Shown here in pieces: positions 31,326 through 42,832 of a DNA stretch of 64,000 bases; positions within the stretch are counted from its first letter, which is position 1, and each line of letters opens with the position of its first letter. The notes under the pieces were generated by a model. That model worked only from the letters and a program-made list of their open reading frames with translations, had not been told where the DNA came from and searched no databases. Location: NCBI GenBank assembly GCA_030015575.1, contig JASDDO010000006.1, positions 105,578,045-105,642,044 on the forward strand, in the 5' to 3' direction. Source of the stretch: Agapanthus africanus. Its lineage: Eukaryota; Streptophyta; Magnoliopsida; Asparagales; Amaryllidaceae. The translations under genes were made by a program, and so were the position numbers.

Positions 31326-32861
31326 AGTCAAGGGTGGTAGAATCATCATTAAACAACAAGATGCAAATAACACCCTCCACAAATGCTTATTTGCACGATT
31401 GCAAATAAGCCCTCCTCCACCAATCTTCAGCCAATGAAAGATACAAAGAAATATGGCTGAAACGGAAAACAAACTGGCAACTCCAAAAAACTGATCCCGT
31501 AATAAATTACAGGAAAACCCCGCTACTGTATATACATACCCGCATTTGTATTCCTACCGAATACAAATGCAATGAGACAAGATCTACACTGTACAATACT
31601 AACATCCAGCTTAAACCAAAGCCTGCTAGTATTATCCGTCCGATCCTAATACTTGCAATACCGCACGTATCTGGTCGAACCCTTCCATATATCCATACGA
31701 CCTCTAGTACTAACCGTCCGATCCTAATCCGTGCAATAACGCACGTATCTGATCGAACCCTGCCATATCTCCATACGGCCTCTACAGCGTTTCGCCCGAA
31801 ACTTGAGTAACTGTCTGTGTGGGACTCTAAAGACTCGTCAACACCTTGGTTGTGGATTTAACCACTAGCACGTCAGAGATATTAGCCTATACGTAACGGG
31901 CTACCAGATATTGACCAAAAGGGACGTCGATGAGCGAACTCATCTTGACACCCTACTGAGCCTGTCAGTGACAATATCCGTACAGTCCGGTCCGTTCGTC
32001 TATGAGCATCACATGGCGGGCCTAGGGGGTTGGTAAAAGTCAGACCCCTAAAAGCGGTACAAGTCGTGTCGGAGTGTAGCCCAGAACACCCTAAGATACT
32101 ACTGGAATACTTACCAGAAAATCTCATGCCTTGGCCAAGGACTTCGTGTAAGGGCTCTCCTAGACATAGCGCGACCTCACCCCTAATACCGAGAGAGACG
32201 AACCCCTGCAGATCCGCTCACTGCCTCCATGTGGCTCGGGACTGTACCCAACTAAAACCTGTTTGCACGTCTCCTTTGAGCATGGTAGGGTAGTAATCAA
32301 AGTACAGTGGGAACTCACACGAGACAAATGACGATCTCAGGTCGATGAACTAACTTGTACACATGTCACCAGGGAACTGCTATCTGATGTCAGGTATAAG
32401 ACCAACTGGTATGTTCCCGGCGAGTCCTGTCCGGTGTACTCATAACCTAATGAGCATCTGTATACATCTTAGGTGAATCAACTGACACCAGTGGCTTGTG
32501 AGACCGGCCACCGCCCCTCGTCGGGGTCTCGACTGTATACACTAGTCTACTGTGGACTATCGATGCCCTGTCTCGAAACTCCTACGACTAGGGACCCTTT
32601 AAAGATGTGCTTATAGACTACCATCTCCCATGTATATGATCGCCCTCATACTGCTGGCAGTCAAGCAAGAATCCTAGGGGCTCTATCAACGTGCAATAGT
32701 GACCTTTAAGGTCACCTAAAGCAGTACACGATGATAAAGGTAAACCAGATAGCATACCATCATATTGAGTAAGACTGTCCTCCTGGGATAGGTCCTCCCT
32801 CAATCATTGCAATCACATGCCTGTGATCCAATAATTGACTCTGAGAGAACTATCTCCAACA
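31326..32861 (-). repeat. 5' LTR of CopC-1, 5' part
   Basis: Continues the minus-strand LTR interrupted at 8960; it aligns with the solo LTR from about 24140 to 25666. The two parts total about 2.2 kb. The outer end on the minus strand is TGTTGGAGATAG at 32861. Confidence 0.9.
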
Positions 32862-33219
32862 ACTCCATCACCTGCAGGTACACCACCATGCCAGGAGTCA
32901 TCTATTCTAAAATACTATTAGAATACTGTCAAAGTACCCACATTGGGAAACTACCCAAATCTAGATCTAAAACCAAATATCTAGTAACCAGAATGTCAGA
33001 TATTATATCCATATCCTTTATGGAGAAACAACTGTGTGACGACCACAGTATAACCGATCGTAGTATAGGAATTTTACTTCCTACTCTTTGTATGTCATCC
33101 AAATTCTGGGACATCACACCGTACTACCTTCTTAATAGATCCATCCCCTATTCTGATGAAGTCAAATCCATGACCGTCACATTAAAAATAGATGATCTTA
33201 TCTCCACTATATGTGCTTA
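32862..33219 (-). pseudogene. CopC-3 remnant: decayed RT fragment, minus strand
   Basis: Its reverse complement matches 39085-39423 of CopC-2 over its whole length, including shared lesions of the RT region (for example ATAGGGGATGGATCT and the shifted DD motif area). It is bounded on the left by CopC-1 (target site ACTCC) and on the right by CopC-2 (target site GCTTA, 33215-33219). It is therefore part of an older minus-strand CopC element, the oldest layer in the window; the rest must lie outside. The open frame 32807-33268 here is a chance plus-strand frame. Confidence 0.85.
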
Positions 33220-34364
33220 TGTTGGAGATAGTGCCCTCAGAGTCAATTATTGGTTCACAGGCACGTGATTGCAATGATTAAGAAAGGACATATTCCGGAA
33301 GGACAGTCTTACTCAAGATGATAGTATGCTATCTAGTTTACCTTTATCATCGTGTACTGCTTTAGGTGACCTTACAGGTCACTATTGCACGTTGATAGAG
33401 CCCCTAGGATTCATGCTTGACTGCCAGCAGTATGAGGGCGATCATATACGTGGGAGCTGGTAGTCTATAAGCACATCCTTAAAAGGTCCCTAGTCGTGGG
33501 AGTTTCGAAACAGAGCATCGATACTCCAGAGTAGACTAGTGTATACCGTCGAGACCCCGACGAGGGGCGGTGGCCGGTCTCACTAGCCACTGGTGTCAGT
33601 TGGTTCACCTAAGATGTATACAGCTGCTCATTGGGTTATGACTATACCGGACAGGACTCGCAGGCAACATGCTAGTTGGTCTTATACCTGACGTCAGATA
33701 GCAGTTCCCTGGTGACATGTGTACAGGTTAGTTCATCGACCTTAGGATCGTCATTTGTCTCGTGTGGGTTCCTACTGTACTTTGATTACTACCCTACCAC
33801 GCTGAAAGGAGACGTGAAAACAGGTTTTAGTTGGGTACAGTCCCGAGCCACATGGAGGCAGTGAGCGGATCTTCAGTGGTTCGTCTCTCCCGGTATTGGG
33901 GGTGAGGTCACGCTGTGTCTAGGAGAGCCCTTACACGAAGTTCATTCACAAAAGCTTACATCTCAATCCTCCACCAAAGGCAACTTCAAGTAACCCCAAT
34001 TGAGACATAGAGCACTACACGTATTCTACAGCAAACCTTGGGCATGTCGGCTCGCCAACTTCGTGCCCGAGTTGCCTCGGTCCAGAGTTGGGAGTCCGTA
34101 AAAGAAGCCGGCGACGTGGTGCCCTTCCGGCGACGAGGTGGAGACCGGAGATTCCGCGGGGAGATCGCGCCGACGACGAGAAGACCGAAGGACACAGATC
34201 GCTCGGTATATCTCTCTACCTTTTCTCTAGATAGGTAGGACTAGATTAATGGCACGATCCGGGATTTTAGTGCGCGGTGGTGCCGGTTTAAAAAGTTAAA
34301 GAAAAGCATCGCTTTCGCATTCCGGCATCGGAATTGACGGCCGGGGCGCCGTCGTGCACTTACA
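33220..34364 (+). repeat. 5' LTR of CopC-2, internally deleted
   Basis: 1145 bp against 2245 bp in the solo LTR. Both ends are intact (TGTTGGAGATAG... and ...GTGCACTTACA); about 1.1 kb is missing near 33940, where sequence before the gap (CCTTACACGAAG) joins the TTCATTCACAAAAG region. The lost part includes the inter-family conserved core. Confidence 0.88.
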
Positions 34365-34365
34365 G

Positions 34366-34377
34366 TGGTATCAGAGA
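34366..34377 (+). other. Primer-binding site, CopC-2
   Basis: TGGTATCAGAGA, one mismatch at the last base from the tRNA-Met type site. Confidence 0.88.
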
Positions 34378-35856
34378 CTCGCCATTAACCTAGTCTAGCT
34401 TTGTCTAATGTGTTTACATTTCCGATCGAACAAAATTCCAAAAACCGTATTTTCATATGCTTCAGTTTTTGTCGAATTTTTTTTGGCTCCAAAATTTTTT
34501 CAGGTAGTTGCAGAATGATGTGCAGGAAATTCTAAGCATTCTGAGAAAAATTGGTCGCGTGACGTCACCATATCACCGCGGAACCGCGGCCAAACCCACG
34601 CATTGGCCGCGGTTCCGTCGCAGGATTGACTGTTCATTGGACCAAATTTTCACAGAGAGATTATGACTTAAAAATAGGGTTTTGGAATATTATTTTTGGG
34701 CCCAAATTTTCTGTGAGTGCTACAGGAGTGCTTGCGGCCCACTTGGGTAAATTTGATCGATCGAATATTTTAAACACATTAGTTCACAGTATTTACATTA
34801 TATCTGCGACCGTGAATGTCACTTGATCGGTAAATCCTGTCTAACTGCTATAGCCCGGTTAGACGGATTTGCGAACGTGACATTCACGTTGATGTTCTGT
34901 GATTGTGCTGTGATGTTGCGGATTGGTCGTAGTGGATAGCCTGGATGCAATGGTAGTACAGATCTGGTTGTATTATGTACATTTGATATTGCGGGGCGAG
35001 CGTCCGACATGTGAACTATCGTCACTGCCTGATTGTATGTATATTTACATTATTCTTTTGCGGCACGACCGGGTCGAGCTCGATGTACCTGTTGTATGTA
35101 TATTTTACTTTCTGTACTAGGATTACCCCAAGGTGGGGTGCACGGATAGCCGGGTTCTAGAGGGAAAATAGCACGCATCTCATGGCATTGAACGGAGGGG
35201 CTTCACTCTAGAATTGGCGGGGCTATTCACCGCACTCGTAGGGGGGTACAGGTTGACCCAGGAGGGGTGCCCAAGTTACCGGATTCCGTGAAGTGCCGGG
35301 TGGTCCATTCAAGTTACTGAAGGGGGCTGCCTCGCTTCAGGTTTTGGCAGGTAACTTTCCGCGCCCGTAGGGGTCTAGGATTTCATTGCACAGGCTATCC
35401 ACACGACCAGGGGAACGTCGGGTTTCAGTAACGGCTCTGTGAAACCCGGGGATCCCAGATATCTGTATTGTTCTATGATGCTGTACATTTCTGTGATGTT
35501 GCATTTTATCACGCCTTGAGCGAAATATTATATATTGATATATATACTAGTAGATGTTGTTTATGTTGTGCATCCGCGCTAGTCCAGTCCCCGCTCTGTC
35601 GTAAGTTAAGTAACCTAACGAGTAATGACGGGACCCAGTGGCGAATGCGGATGGAATATACGTACATCATTATTTTCGTTCTTTATTGGTGTGATCAATT
35701 GATGGGACTGTGTTGATTCAGATCAATGCAAGTTAATAACAAACCTATTCTGATGTTGTTGGAACACTTTTCAAAAAGCTGTTATTGCAAGGACGTTCTC
35801 TTTTGTTTTGCATCGTGGTATTCAGATGGAATATCCTGCTCCTCAGTCGACGAGGC

Positions 35857-36030
35857 AAGGGCCGAGATCCCTTCAGCGGGAGTGACCCCTTAGACAAAAA
35901 GTTTGCGTCAGGGCAATAACTTCACTATAGCCGATTACTTTTTCTTTGCATCGTGGTATTCAGTTGGAATATCCTGCACCTCATTCTACGGGGAAAGAGC
36001 CGAGATCCCTTCACCGGGAGTGACCTCTTT
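35857..36030 (+). promoter_or_regulatory. Duplicated leader hairpin, CopC-2
   Basis: Copy 1 pairs AAGGG (35857-35861) with CCCTT (35887-35891). Copy 2 pairs AAAGAG (35994-35999) with CTCTTT (36025-36030). TCCC/GGGA inner stems are present in both. The order of the GGG and GAG variants is reversed relative to CopA-1. Confidence 0.55.
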
Positions 36031-36169
36031 AGCAAAGGTTTTCGTCACTATATTTTCAAAAAGTTATCCGGTTCCTTCAACGATATCAAGTTCATTACGT
36101 TAAAGGTTTTCGCCAGAAACCATTCGTAGCCCTCCGTCATTTCACACGGATAGTCAATTAGTATTCAAG

Positions 36170-36385
36170 CTATGTTTGTTGGCCAAAGTCAAGGCATAGC
36201 GATTGGTAGCTATTGGGTATTCATGTGCAGCATAGATAGATGCGTTGGTTTGGGGCAGTCGTATAGCCTTGTTGGCCAAAGTCACGGGCTTGTGCAGGTG
36301 GGCTCAAATTAACCTAGAAAATGACGGGTAGAACTTGACATGTGACTTATGATTTGTTGGCCAAAGTCAAGGTCATAAGAGCATG
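36170..36385 (+). promoter_or_regulatory. Triple stem-loop of the leader, CopC-2
   Basis: Stem-loops at 36170-36199, 36261-36295 and 36339-36385, each with apical TTGGC-CAAA-GTCA(A/C). Outer stems are CTATG/CATAG, GTATAGCC/GGCTTGTGC (one bulged T) and CTTATGA/TCATAAG with CATG/CATG. Stem 2 shows A-T/G-C swaps against CopA. Confidence 0.7.
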
Positions 36386-36744
36386 GGGTAAAAATCACAT
36401 CGGGAGTTTCTAAAGAAACTAAAACTTGCCAGACATGCGCATGCCTTCTGGAGTGTGATGATGTGAGCGGATTCCGTCACATTATCATGCGATGATAGTT
36501 GGATCCCGATTCCCACTGATGAGTTAGTTTACTCCTCGGGTGACCCCGACTAATTCTTCTTTCAGGTTTGGAGGAGAATTTGAGGTTACAGTGGTAGGTT
36601 TCCAGATTAGATAAATTGGTAACCATTCTGATCTAGGTTAGAGTGCACGCTGAGTGTTTCTTTTCTCTCTTTCTTTGGCAGCGACCATTGACCCGACCCT
36701 AAGACTATGACTCAGTGACAAAGTTGACCGAACCTTCTTAAACA

Positions 36745-37551
36745 CTGGCTTTTGGATTGTCAGAGTTGCAAACCTCATTGCCACTCCTACTTTTACCCTT
36801 TTTTCCAGGACACCCCGTATTACTACGAACGTCCACTTCCATTTGATAAAATCATCGTATGGTTATATACAAACTCGAAGGAATTTATTCGAGGATGGTT
36901 TCCGGTTCTGGAGAAAACGAATAGGACTATTCAGTTGTCTTTTCCTTTTACCTTCTCTCAGATTACGAGTACTCCTTGGTTTAGGAGATAGTACACCTAT
37001 TACGCAAATTGGATAGTCTTCTCCCAAACCTTAGGCTGGTGTCGAACGGTGGGGAATGAAGAAAACCAATTAGCATAACGATGGTGTATAGGAGGTATTA
37101 AGTAAAGACATAACAAGGGATTAGTAAGAAGGCAAAGTAAATTGCGACTGCTATTCACGACCAAACCATGTATTTATTCGCCAATCCTAAATCACCTTTG
37201 TATTTCTCCAGAACACTCCATATCACTACGAAGATCCACAGTTTATTGGATACTCCTTCGTATGGTTATATACGAACTCGAAAGGAACTTGTTCCAGTTC
37301 GGGGATGGATTATGGTTCAGGAGAAATAGGAATAAGGTTTATTCGGTTGTCTTTTATCTTCACCTTCTCTCATTGCAAGTGTTCCTAGGATTAGGACAGT
37401 ACACCCATTATGCTTATTGGATAGTCTTCTTCCAAACCATAGGATGGTGCCGAACGGTAGGGAAGGAAGAAAACCATTTGGCCTAATGGGGTGTACAGAA
37501 GGTAATGACTAAAGATATATAAAGGGATTTGGAAAGATAGTAAAGAATTAC
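36745..37551 (+). repeat. Diverged tandem duplication of unknown origin in CopC-2
   Basis: Two units of about 400 bp, roughly 36745-37143 and 37144-37551, offset by about 405 bp. Landmarks shared by both are CGTATGGTTATATAC (36856 and 37259), GGATAGTCTTCT (37011 and 37419) and GAAGAAAACCA near 37046 and 37467. It sits where gag should be, after the acceptor-like site. Open frames 36752-36991 and 37142-37486 run through it but are in poor agreement with each other as protein. I do not recognise the sequence. Confidence 0.75.
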
Positions 37552-40095
37552 ACGGTTACAGTTGTGAATCTGGATTATGGAAGAGGCATTACTAGGAATA
37601 CCGGAATACCCCATCGAAACATTTCAATGTTTCAGTTTCAATGTGTACTGTTAAAGGAAAACTGATTTCCCGATTAGATACTTACTCCAGGGTATGTATT
37701 TACCAGGTATGATTCTCACATCTGTATGGTTTTACAGATGATGAGTGGGAGTAAGTTATTGGGAATTAGGTGATCATCCTCATTATATCGGAATTCGTTG
37801 TAATTGGTGATATTTGAGGAAGTCACCTGGGTTGTTTGCCGGACGGCAAGTATTTGGTTTTGAATATCCGCTGTTATGCACCAATTTCAAATTGATATAT
37901 CTGTACTTCTATTTTTATAGAGTGAGATATACCTTTTTGAAATTATGTCTATGACATTTACCTATATCAGTGGATGGTTAGGTAAGGAGCATTGAACAGC
38001 GGTGTAATTCTTCTTAACCATAAGTACAGTTTTCAACCTACGACACACATGGATTGAGTTATCAGACTCAAGGGACATATACAGAGTATTGTATGTTGTC
38101 GAGCGTCCATGAGGACAGAGGGGTTGGTTCTCGTACTATATTCGGTTTACTTATGACTTCTCTAGTTTTTAGACAAGTGTTTCGTAGAATCACAGGGTCC
38201 GAATTTTGAGAAGTTATAGGTATATGAATAAAGTAGAGAACCAGGTATTGTAAGTATCGGGATTCTTCAAAGTGATCGAAGATGTAGATACTTGTTTATG
38301 GTATTCAGTTGATAGTAATGATTAAGAGAACTTGCTTCTCTCTCAGGTTACTCATAATTGGAAGCATTCCTAAGTTGAGTAACGCTGATCGGCCTCCTTC
38401 CATTTAGTTAACATGGACTGGAGACAGCTGCATGATTTGAATCTGGTTCAATTAAATTAGTGCCTCTGTTTCTGTATTGGATATAGAACAGTTCATATCT
38501 TAACGATGTTAAGATACGGGGAGTTGTCCGGCTTATGCTTAAAACCCGACTCTGGATAACTCAAGGCACGTTTCTGTAATGGCTGTTTGTGGGTTGACTA
38601 AGGCTATGACGAGGGTTGACTTTCTACCATCTGGAAAATCAATAGCGATATTGTTCTAGACTCGCCACAGTTTTAATAAAAATGGATTTTTTCAGAAAAC
38701 AGTAGTGGGAGTATGGTAGAACTGGAAGTGATTCCAGAACCACAAACGATTACTGAAGATTTGATAGGAACCTAAAGATTCAATCTGGTTTGACATTCCA
38801 TTGGCCACTCCGCAGATAAGGTGGGTAACTTCAGGCACCCGAGAGGCACTCCGGTAGCCTCAAGGATGGTGACAGGGAAGTTCTTGTTTACCCAGACTTG
38901 CCATTGCTGTTGTTCCAGACTGTGAGACCCGACGGGTGGATCAGTATAGCGTCGTTCTAAACTGGCTTTAGAAGTGTACGTCTATATGACTCTGCCAGAG
39001 GGTTGTCGTAGTCAGTGGGAGCAGCGGAAGCATTAGTTGACAGGTGGCTTATGTCTATTTATAGACTAAAGCAGATATAGCGGAGATAGATCATCTATTT
39101 CTGATGTGACAGTCATAGGTTTGACTTCATCAGAATAGGGGATGGATCTGTTAAGAAGGTAGTAGGGTGTGATGTCCTGGTATTTGGACGACATACACAG
39201 AGTAGGAAGTGATATTCCTATACTACGATCGGTTATACTTTGGTTGTCACATAGTGGTTTCTCCACATGGGACTTGGAAATTATATCAGACATACTGGTT
39301 ACTAGATCTATGGTTTTAGATCTAGATTCGGGTGGTTTCCCAATCAGGGTACTTAGACAGCATTCTAAGAGTATTTAGAATGGACGACTCCTGGCACGGT
39401 AGTGTACCTGCAGGTGATGGAGTCACCCTCTCTAAAGGTGTCTTATAGACTAAAGGGGAGAGGGATGTGCATGATTGGCAGATCACTTGCTTAGGCAATT
39501 GAGTCAATCATGAGATGTCAAGTACCACACCAGATGTTGTTTTTGCAGTGGATGCAATAAGTTGACATTGATCCAATCCTGGAGAAACAGTCGGAAGCAG
39601 GTTTAGAATATAAGTGGATGTTCTAGGGATATGGTAACGACAGCCTCATTCGGGAGACAGTTATCATTCCAGGCTTCCAAGGTGACCTCGACGACAAGGA
39701 GGTTGTCAGAGTTATAGTTTTTCCTTCTGACGAGGGGCAGTAATTTCGACAGGTGGTTCAAGGCAATACTGAGGGAGGCATGGCGCAGGATACTGATTAA
39801 GTTCAGTTAACGATACAGTCTAAGAAGTTTGGATTTGGAGTTCATTTATGAGCTAGGTCCCATCAGACATCCAGACACATTCTAAGACAGGTATTGCTCA
39901 TTTCGTGAGATGCCTTTCTCTGCGAACTTGAGATATAGAGAGACATAGAAAGAAACATCAAAGCAGATCCACTCACTGAGGCTATTCCTCGAACGCAATA
40001 GTTTCGCAAACGGGATTTGTGAGACTGACTAGTAGAGGAGTTAGGTGTTCGGTATGACACGGGCTGTGAGTATGCGACATCGCAATAATTAGCCT
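37552..40095 (+). pseudogene. Decayed Copia pol of CopC-2
   Basis: Recognisable only at nucleotide level against CopB and CopA-1. An integrase trace is near 38100-38400 (GAGTAACGCTGAT for the SNAEL segment). The pre-RT linker trace is near 38700-38850. RT traces lie at 38990-39260 (GGGAGCAGCGG, TTTATAGACTAAAGCAG, TATTTGGACGAC for the Tyr-x-Asp-Asp site). RNase H traces include CCCATCAGACATCCAGACACATTC cut short near 39858. There is no open frame beyond about 100 codons. Many substitutions at conserved codons are shared with CopC-3. Confidence 0.8.
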
Positions 40096-40100
40096 TAAGC

Positions 40101-40113
40101 GCAAGTGGGAGAT
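40101..40113 (+). other. Polypurine tract, CopC-2
   Basis: GCAAGTGGGAGAT, perfectly kept although pol is ruined; cis-acting sites have outlived the coding region. Confidence 0.85.
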
Positions 40114-40223
40114 TGTTGGAGATAGTGTCCTCAGAGTCAATTATTGGATCACAGGCACGTGATTGCAATGATTGAGAGAGGACCTATTCCGGTAGGACAG
40201 TCTTACTCAAGATGATAGTATGC
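40114..40223 (+). repeat. 3' LTR of CopC-2, first 110 bp
   Basis: TGTTGGAGATAGTGTCCTCA onward, matching the start of the 5' LTR, then cut by GypE after TATGC (40219-40223). Confidence 0.9.
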
Positions 40224-40680
40224 TGTAACACCTTAGGATATGTTTAGTGAATAATTATATTTAAATAATGGTTTTTAACAAAAAGTTTACCAAATTGTGT
40301 TTTAAATATTTTTCCTAATTTAATAAATATTTTTCCAAAATTTTCCTAGGCTTGCACACACATGTGCATGTAAACTAGGGTTTTTAAATTAAGTTAATTC
40401 CATGATTATTAACCATGGTGGGTTAATCATGGGATTAAGTCTTTTGGGGTTTAAATTAAGTTTATTAGTTAAGTAATAGTTACTTTAATTTGAATTGTTA
40501 GGGTGTTGACTTGTGTGAGAGAGAGAGGGGGCATCATGGCTCAAGCATGCTTGCATTAAATGAAGAGAGAGAGAGGGGGGTGACTTTTGTGTGATGATTT
40601 GTAGTGGCTCTCAACTCTTTTTGTTTTTCTCTCAAAACTCTCACACTCTCACATACACACACACACACTTACCACTTCAA

Positions 40681-40815
40681 ACCCCCAGCAGAACCCCCAG
40701 CAGAACCCCCAGCAGCAGCAAGCACACCAACAGCAACAGCAAGAAGCAGTGGCAGCAGTAGCAAAGATCAGCAGCAGCAGCAGTGAGCACCAACAGCAAC
40801 AACAGCAACTGCAGC
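40681..40815 (+). repeat. CAG/CAA-rich low-complexity tract in GypE LTR
   Basis: Imperfect CAG, CAA and CCCCCAGCAGAA repeats preceded by a short CA run. The homologous tract at 61236-61350 in the 3' LTR is about 20 bp shorter, through loss of repeat units. Confidence 0.85.
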
Positions 40816-41866
40816 TTCTTTCCTTCACTTCTTCTTCTTCCTGCAGCTCCATAGGGTTAAGTGTGAGGTATATTTCCTAACTTGCCTCCCTAGTTTGCTT
40901 GGTTAGAGTAGTTTTGCTTCGGTTAGTGGTTTTTGTTGCGTTTTAGTGCGATATAGGGTGTTTAGTGTGAACCTTGTGCTAATGTGGTGAGAATTGGTTT
41001 CAGTAGGTTATTAGTGGCTTGTTGAGACCACATTAACCTAGTTTAACCCCAATTACATTAAAATACCACCAGTTTCCTTATTGATGCAATTTATCGTATT
41101 TGTGCAAATTTGAGTTTTCTGGAACTGCTATTGACCCGGTGAGTTCAGAATGAAATTGAGAAAACTGCAGTATAGTGGAGATGTGCTGATACCCTAGATT
41201 TAACCCGACCCCCTAACTGCTACAGTAGGCTGCCGAATTTCTCTTTCTGGCCGCAAATAGCGGCCGGATGGGTGGGGTTTTGGGTGGTGTTTGGTCCTAT
41301 AGGTGTCTGCTAGTGTGTAGAGTGCTGTGATATATATATTTTTGTAAGTTTAGTTCTGTGTAAAAATCTGGGACCAAATACCAATTTTGCCGTTTTTCTA
41401 AACCTTCACGACACGCGTGATACGTGAGTAGGTTTGGGTTTCTGCGTATCGCGCCGCGTCGGGGTAGTTTCAGGCACGTGATCACACGTTTTAGCGTATC
41501 GCGCACACGCGCGATTGGTTGCGACACAGGTTCTAGTTGGACTGTAATGTCGTGTTTTCGGTGAAATTGAGCCTATGTGTGGTATATGTTAGGTGATTTT
41601 AGGTTCGCAGGCGAGTGGGACAGACGCTGCGAAGAAGGGCAAGCAAGTCGTTGGCTATACTTAGCGCGAGACTTCGGTGAGTAGGTTTCACATCTACGGG
41701 GATATCGCCCGCATGGCGTTATGCGTCAGGGCTGATAGGACCTTATTACTATATGTTGTACTTACCTCATGTACTGTCATTGCATATTGCATTCCCTGCT
41801 GTATGTATGCTTAGAATTGATAGAACACCGCACCCTTATTGACAGTTCACGTTGCACAAGCACTAT

Positions 41867-42119
41867 CTTGACATGACATTCATACTTGATGCATATATCA
41901 CATCGGATCATTATGCTGTAGCTCATCTTTTATGTGACTTGACATGACATTCATACTTGATGCATATATCACATCGGATCATTATGCTGTAGCTCATCTT
42001 TTATGTGACTTGACATGACATTCATACTTGATGCATATATCACATCGGATCATTATGCTGTAGCTCATCTTTTATGTGACTTGACATGACATTCATACTT
42101 GATGCACATATCACATCAC
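41867..42119 (+). repeat. 71-bp tandem array in GypE LTR
   Basis: Units start CTTGACATGACATTCATAC at 41867, 41938, 42009 and 42080 (last one partial), about 3.6 copies. The 3' LTR has the same number. Confidence 0.93.
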
Positions 42120-42268
42120 GTTTACTTGCATATGGGATGGGATTACATGTGGTTTCTGGATTTGGGAACCGTGGCTATTTTCAAATATGCAATCATTTAA
42201 AAACCCGGTTCTTTTGATATGATATTTTGGGGCGCCACCCCGTGCTTTCTTTTCTCGGTGCTAGAGTG

Positions 42269-42468
42269 GATATATTGAGAGAGGGATGACCCAGACTGAC
42301 GAATTCCTGATATATTGAGAGAGGGATGACCCGGACTGACGGATTCCCGATATATTGAGAGAGGGATGACCCGGACTGACGGATTCCCGATATGTTGAGA
42401 GAGGGCTGACCCGGACTGACGGATGCCCGATATGTTGAGAGAGGGCTGACCCGGACTGACGGATGCCC
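42269..42468 (+). repeat. 40-bp tandem array in GypE LTR, five units
   Basis: Units start GATATATTGAGAGAGGG at 42269, 42309, 42349, 42389 and 42429. The 3' LTR has six. Confidence 0.93.
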
Positions 42469-42832
42469 GATAGAGGATGATTTGCGTGTCGATGCTAGAC
42501 ACGAGTATTTATGTTATTTGGGTGCCGATGTTGGGCACTCGTGATTCTCAGGGATATACAGGATATGAGGGCCGATGGAGTACCGGCGTCTGGGAGGTTG
42601 GGATTCGCGGTGCTTACATACATATGTAGACCATCTCGACACTTCGTGTAGATACTATATTCCTATGCTCAGCATTCATTACCGCATCTCATCCTGTAGC
42701 TATATCACCTGATAGAGGACTTGCATGATTATTATACATACTGCTTACCTCGCATTGATATCATCTGCTGGCATTTGTTAGAGTAACGTTGTACGTGCAT
42801 GCTCGAGATTACCTTTTTATGTTATATCTATT

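Larger units (their letters stand above)
6836..32861 (-). mobile_element. CopC-1: Ty1/Copia element, minus strand, split by insertions
   Basis: Read on the minus strand, the 5' LTR runs from 32861 down to 8280 (interrupted by CopA-2), followed by a PBS and about 1.4 kb of leader down to 6836, where CopA-1 is inserted. The body and 3' LTR lie off the left edge. Its 5' edge abuts the CopC-3 remnant, with ACTCC (32862-32866, plus-strand) as expected target duplication. The leader matches that of CopC-2 (34365-35811) in reverse complement. Confidence 0.88.
34378..36681 (+). other. Leader of CopC-2, non-coding
   Basis: Matches the CopC-1 leader as far as that one extends, then continues with the duplicated hairpin, the triple stem-loop and an acceptor-like tract at 36656-36681 ending GGCAG before GCGACC. 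ORFs here are short and unconserved. Confidence 0.85.
33220..40223 (+). mobile_element. CopC-2: Copia element with decayed interior, 3' LTR cut by GypE
   Basis: 5' LTR 33220-34364, PBS, leader, decayed interior, PPT and the first 110 bp of the 3' LTR, where GypE is inserted. The rest of the 3' LTR must lie beyond 64000 past the GypE 3' LTR. The expected target duplication is GCTTA. The interior shares lesions with CopC-3, so the copy was defective before it moved. Confidence 0.9.

Noticed and set aside
8280-34364. CopC-1 LTR and CopC-2 LTR as a functional inverted repeat (hairpin-RNA source)
   Set aside because: They are two separate insertions with different target sites. They could in principle give double-stranded RNA, but nothing in the sequence shows a transcript spanning them.
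36752-37486. Host gene fragment encoding a Trp/Phe/Tyr-rich membrane protein
   Set aside because: The frames in the two repeat units do not give matching proteins and I recognise no family; kept only as an unexplained duplication.
40604-40852. Gln-rich or Cys-rich small proteins on either strand
   Set aside because: Product of the CAG/CAA tract in a non-coding LTR; the frame is broken differently in the two LTR copies.
42269-42468. Possible CRISPR-like array
   Set aside because: Units are contiguous 40-bp tandem repeats with no unique spacers, inside a plant LTR.
42197-42502. Minus-strand open frame of 101 codons with a repeated SPG(Q/H)PSLNISGIRQ peptide (also at 62796-63077)
   Set aside because: It is the translation of the 40-bp minisatellite in the GypE LTR; a 40-bp unit read in three phases gives the repeat. 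No start context or homologue.
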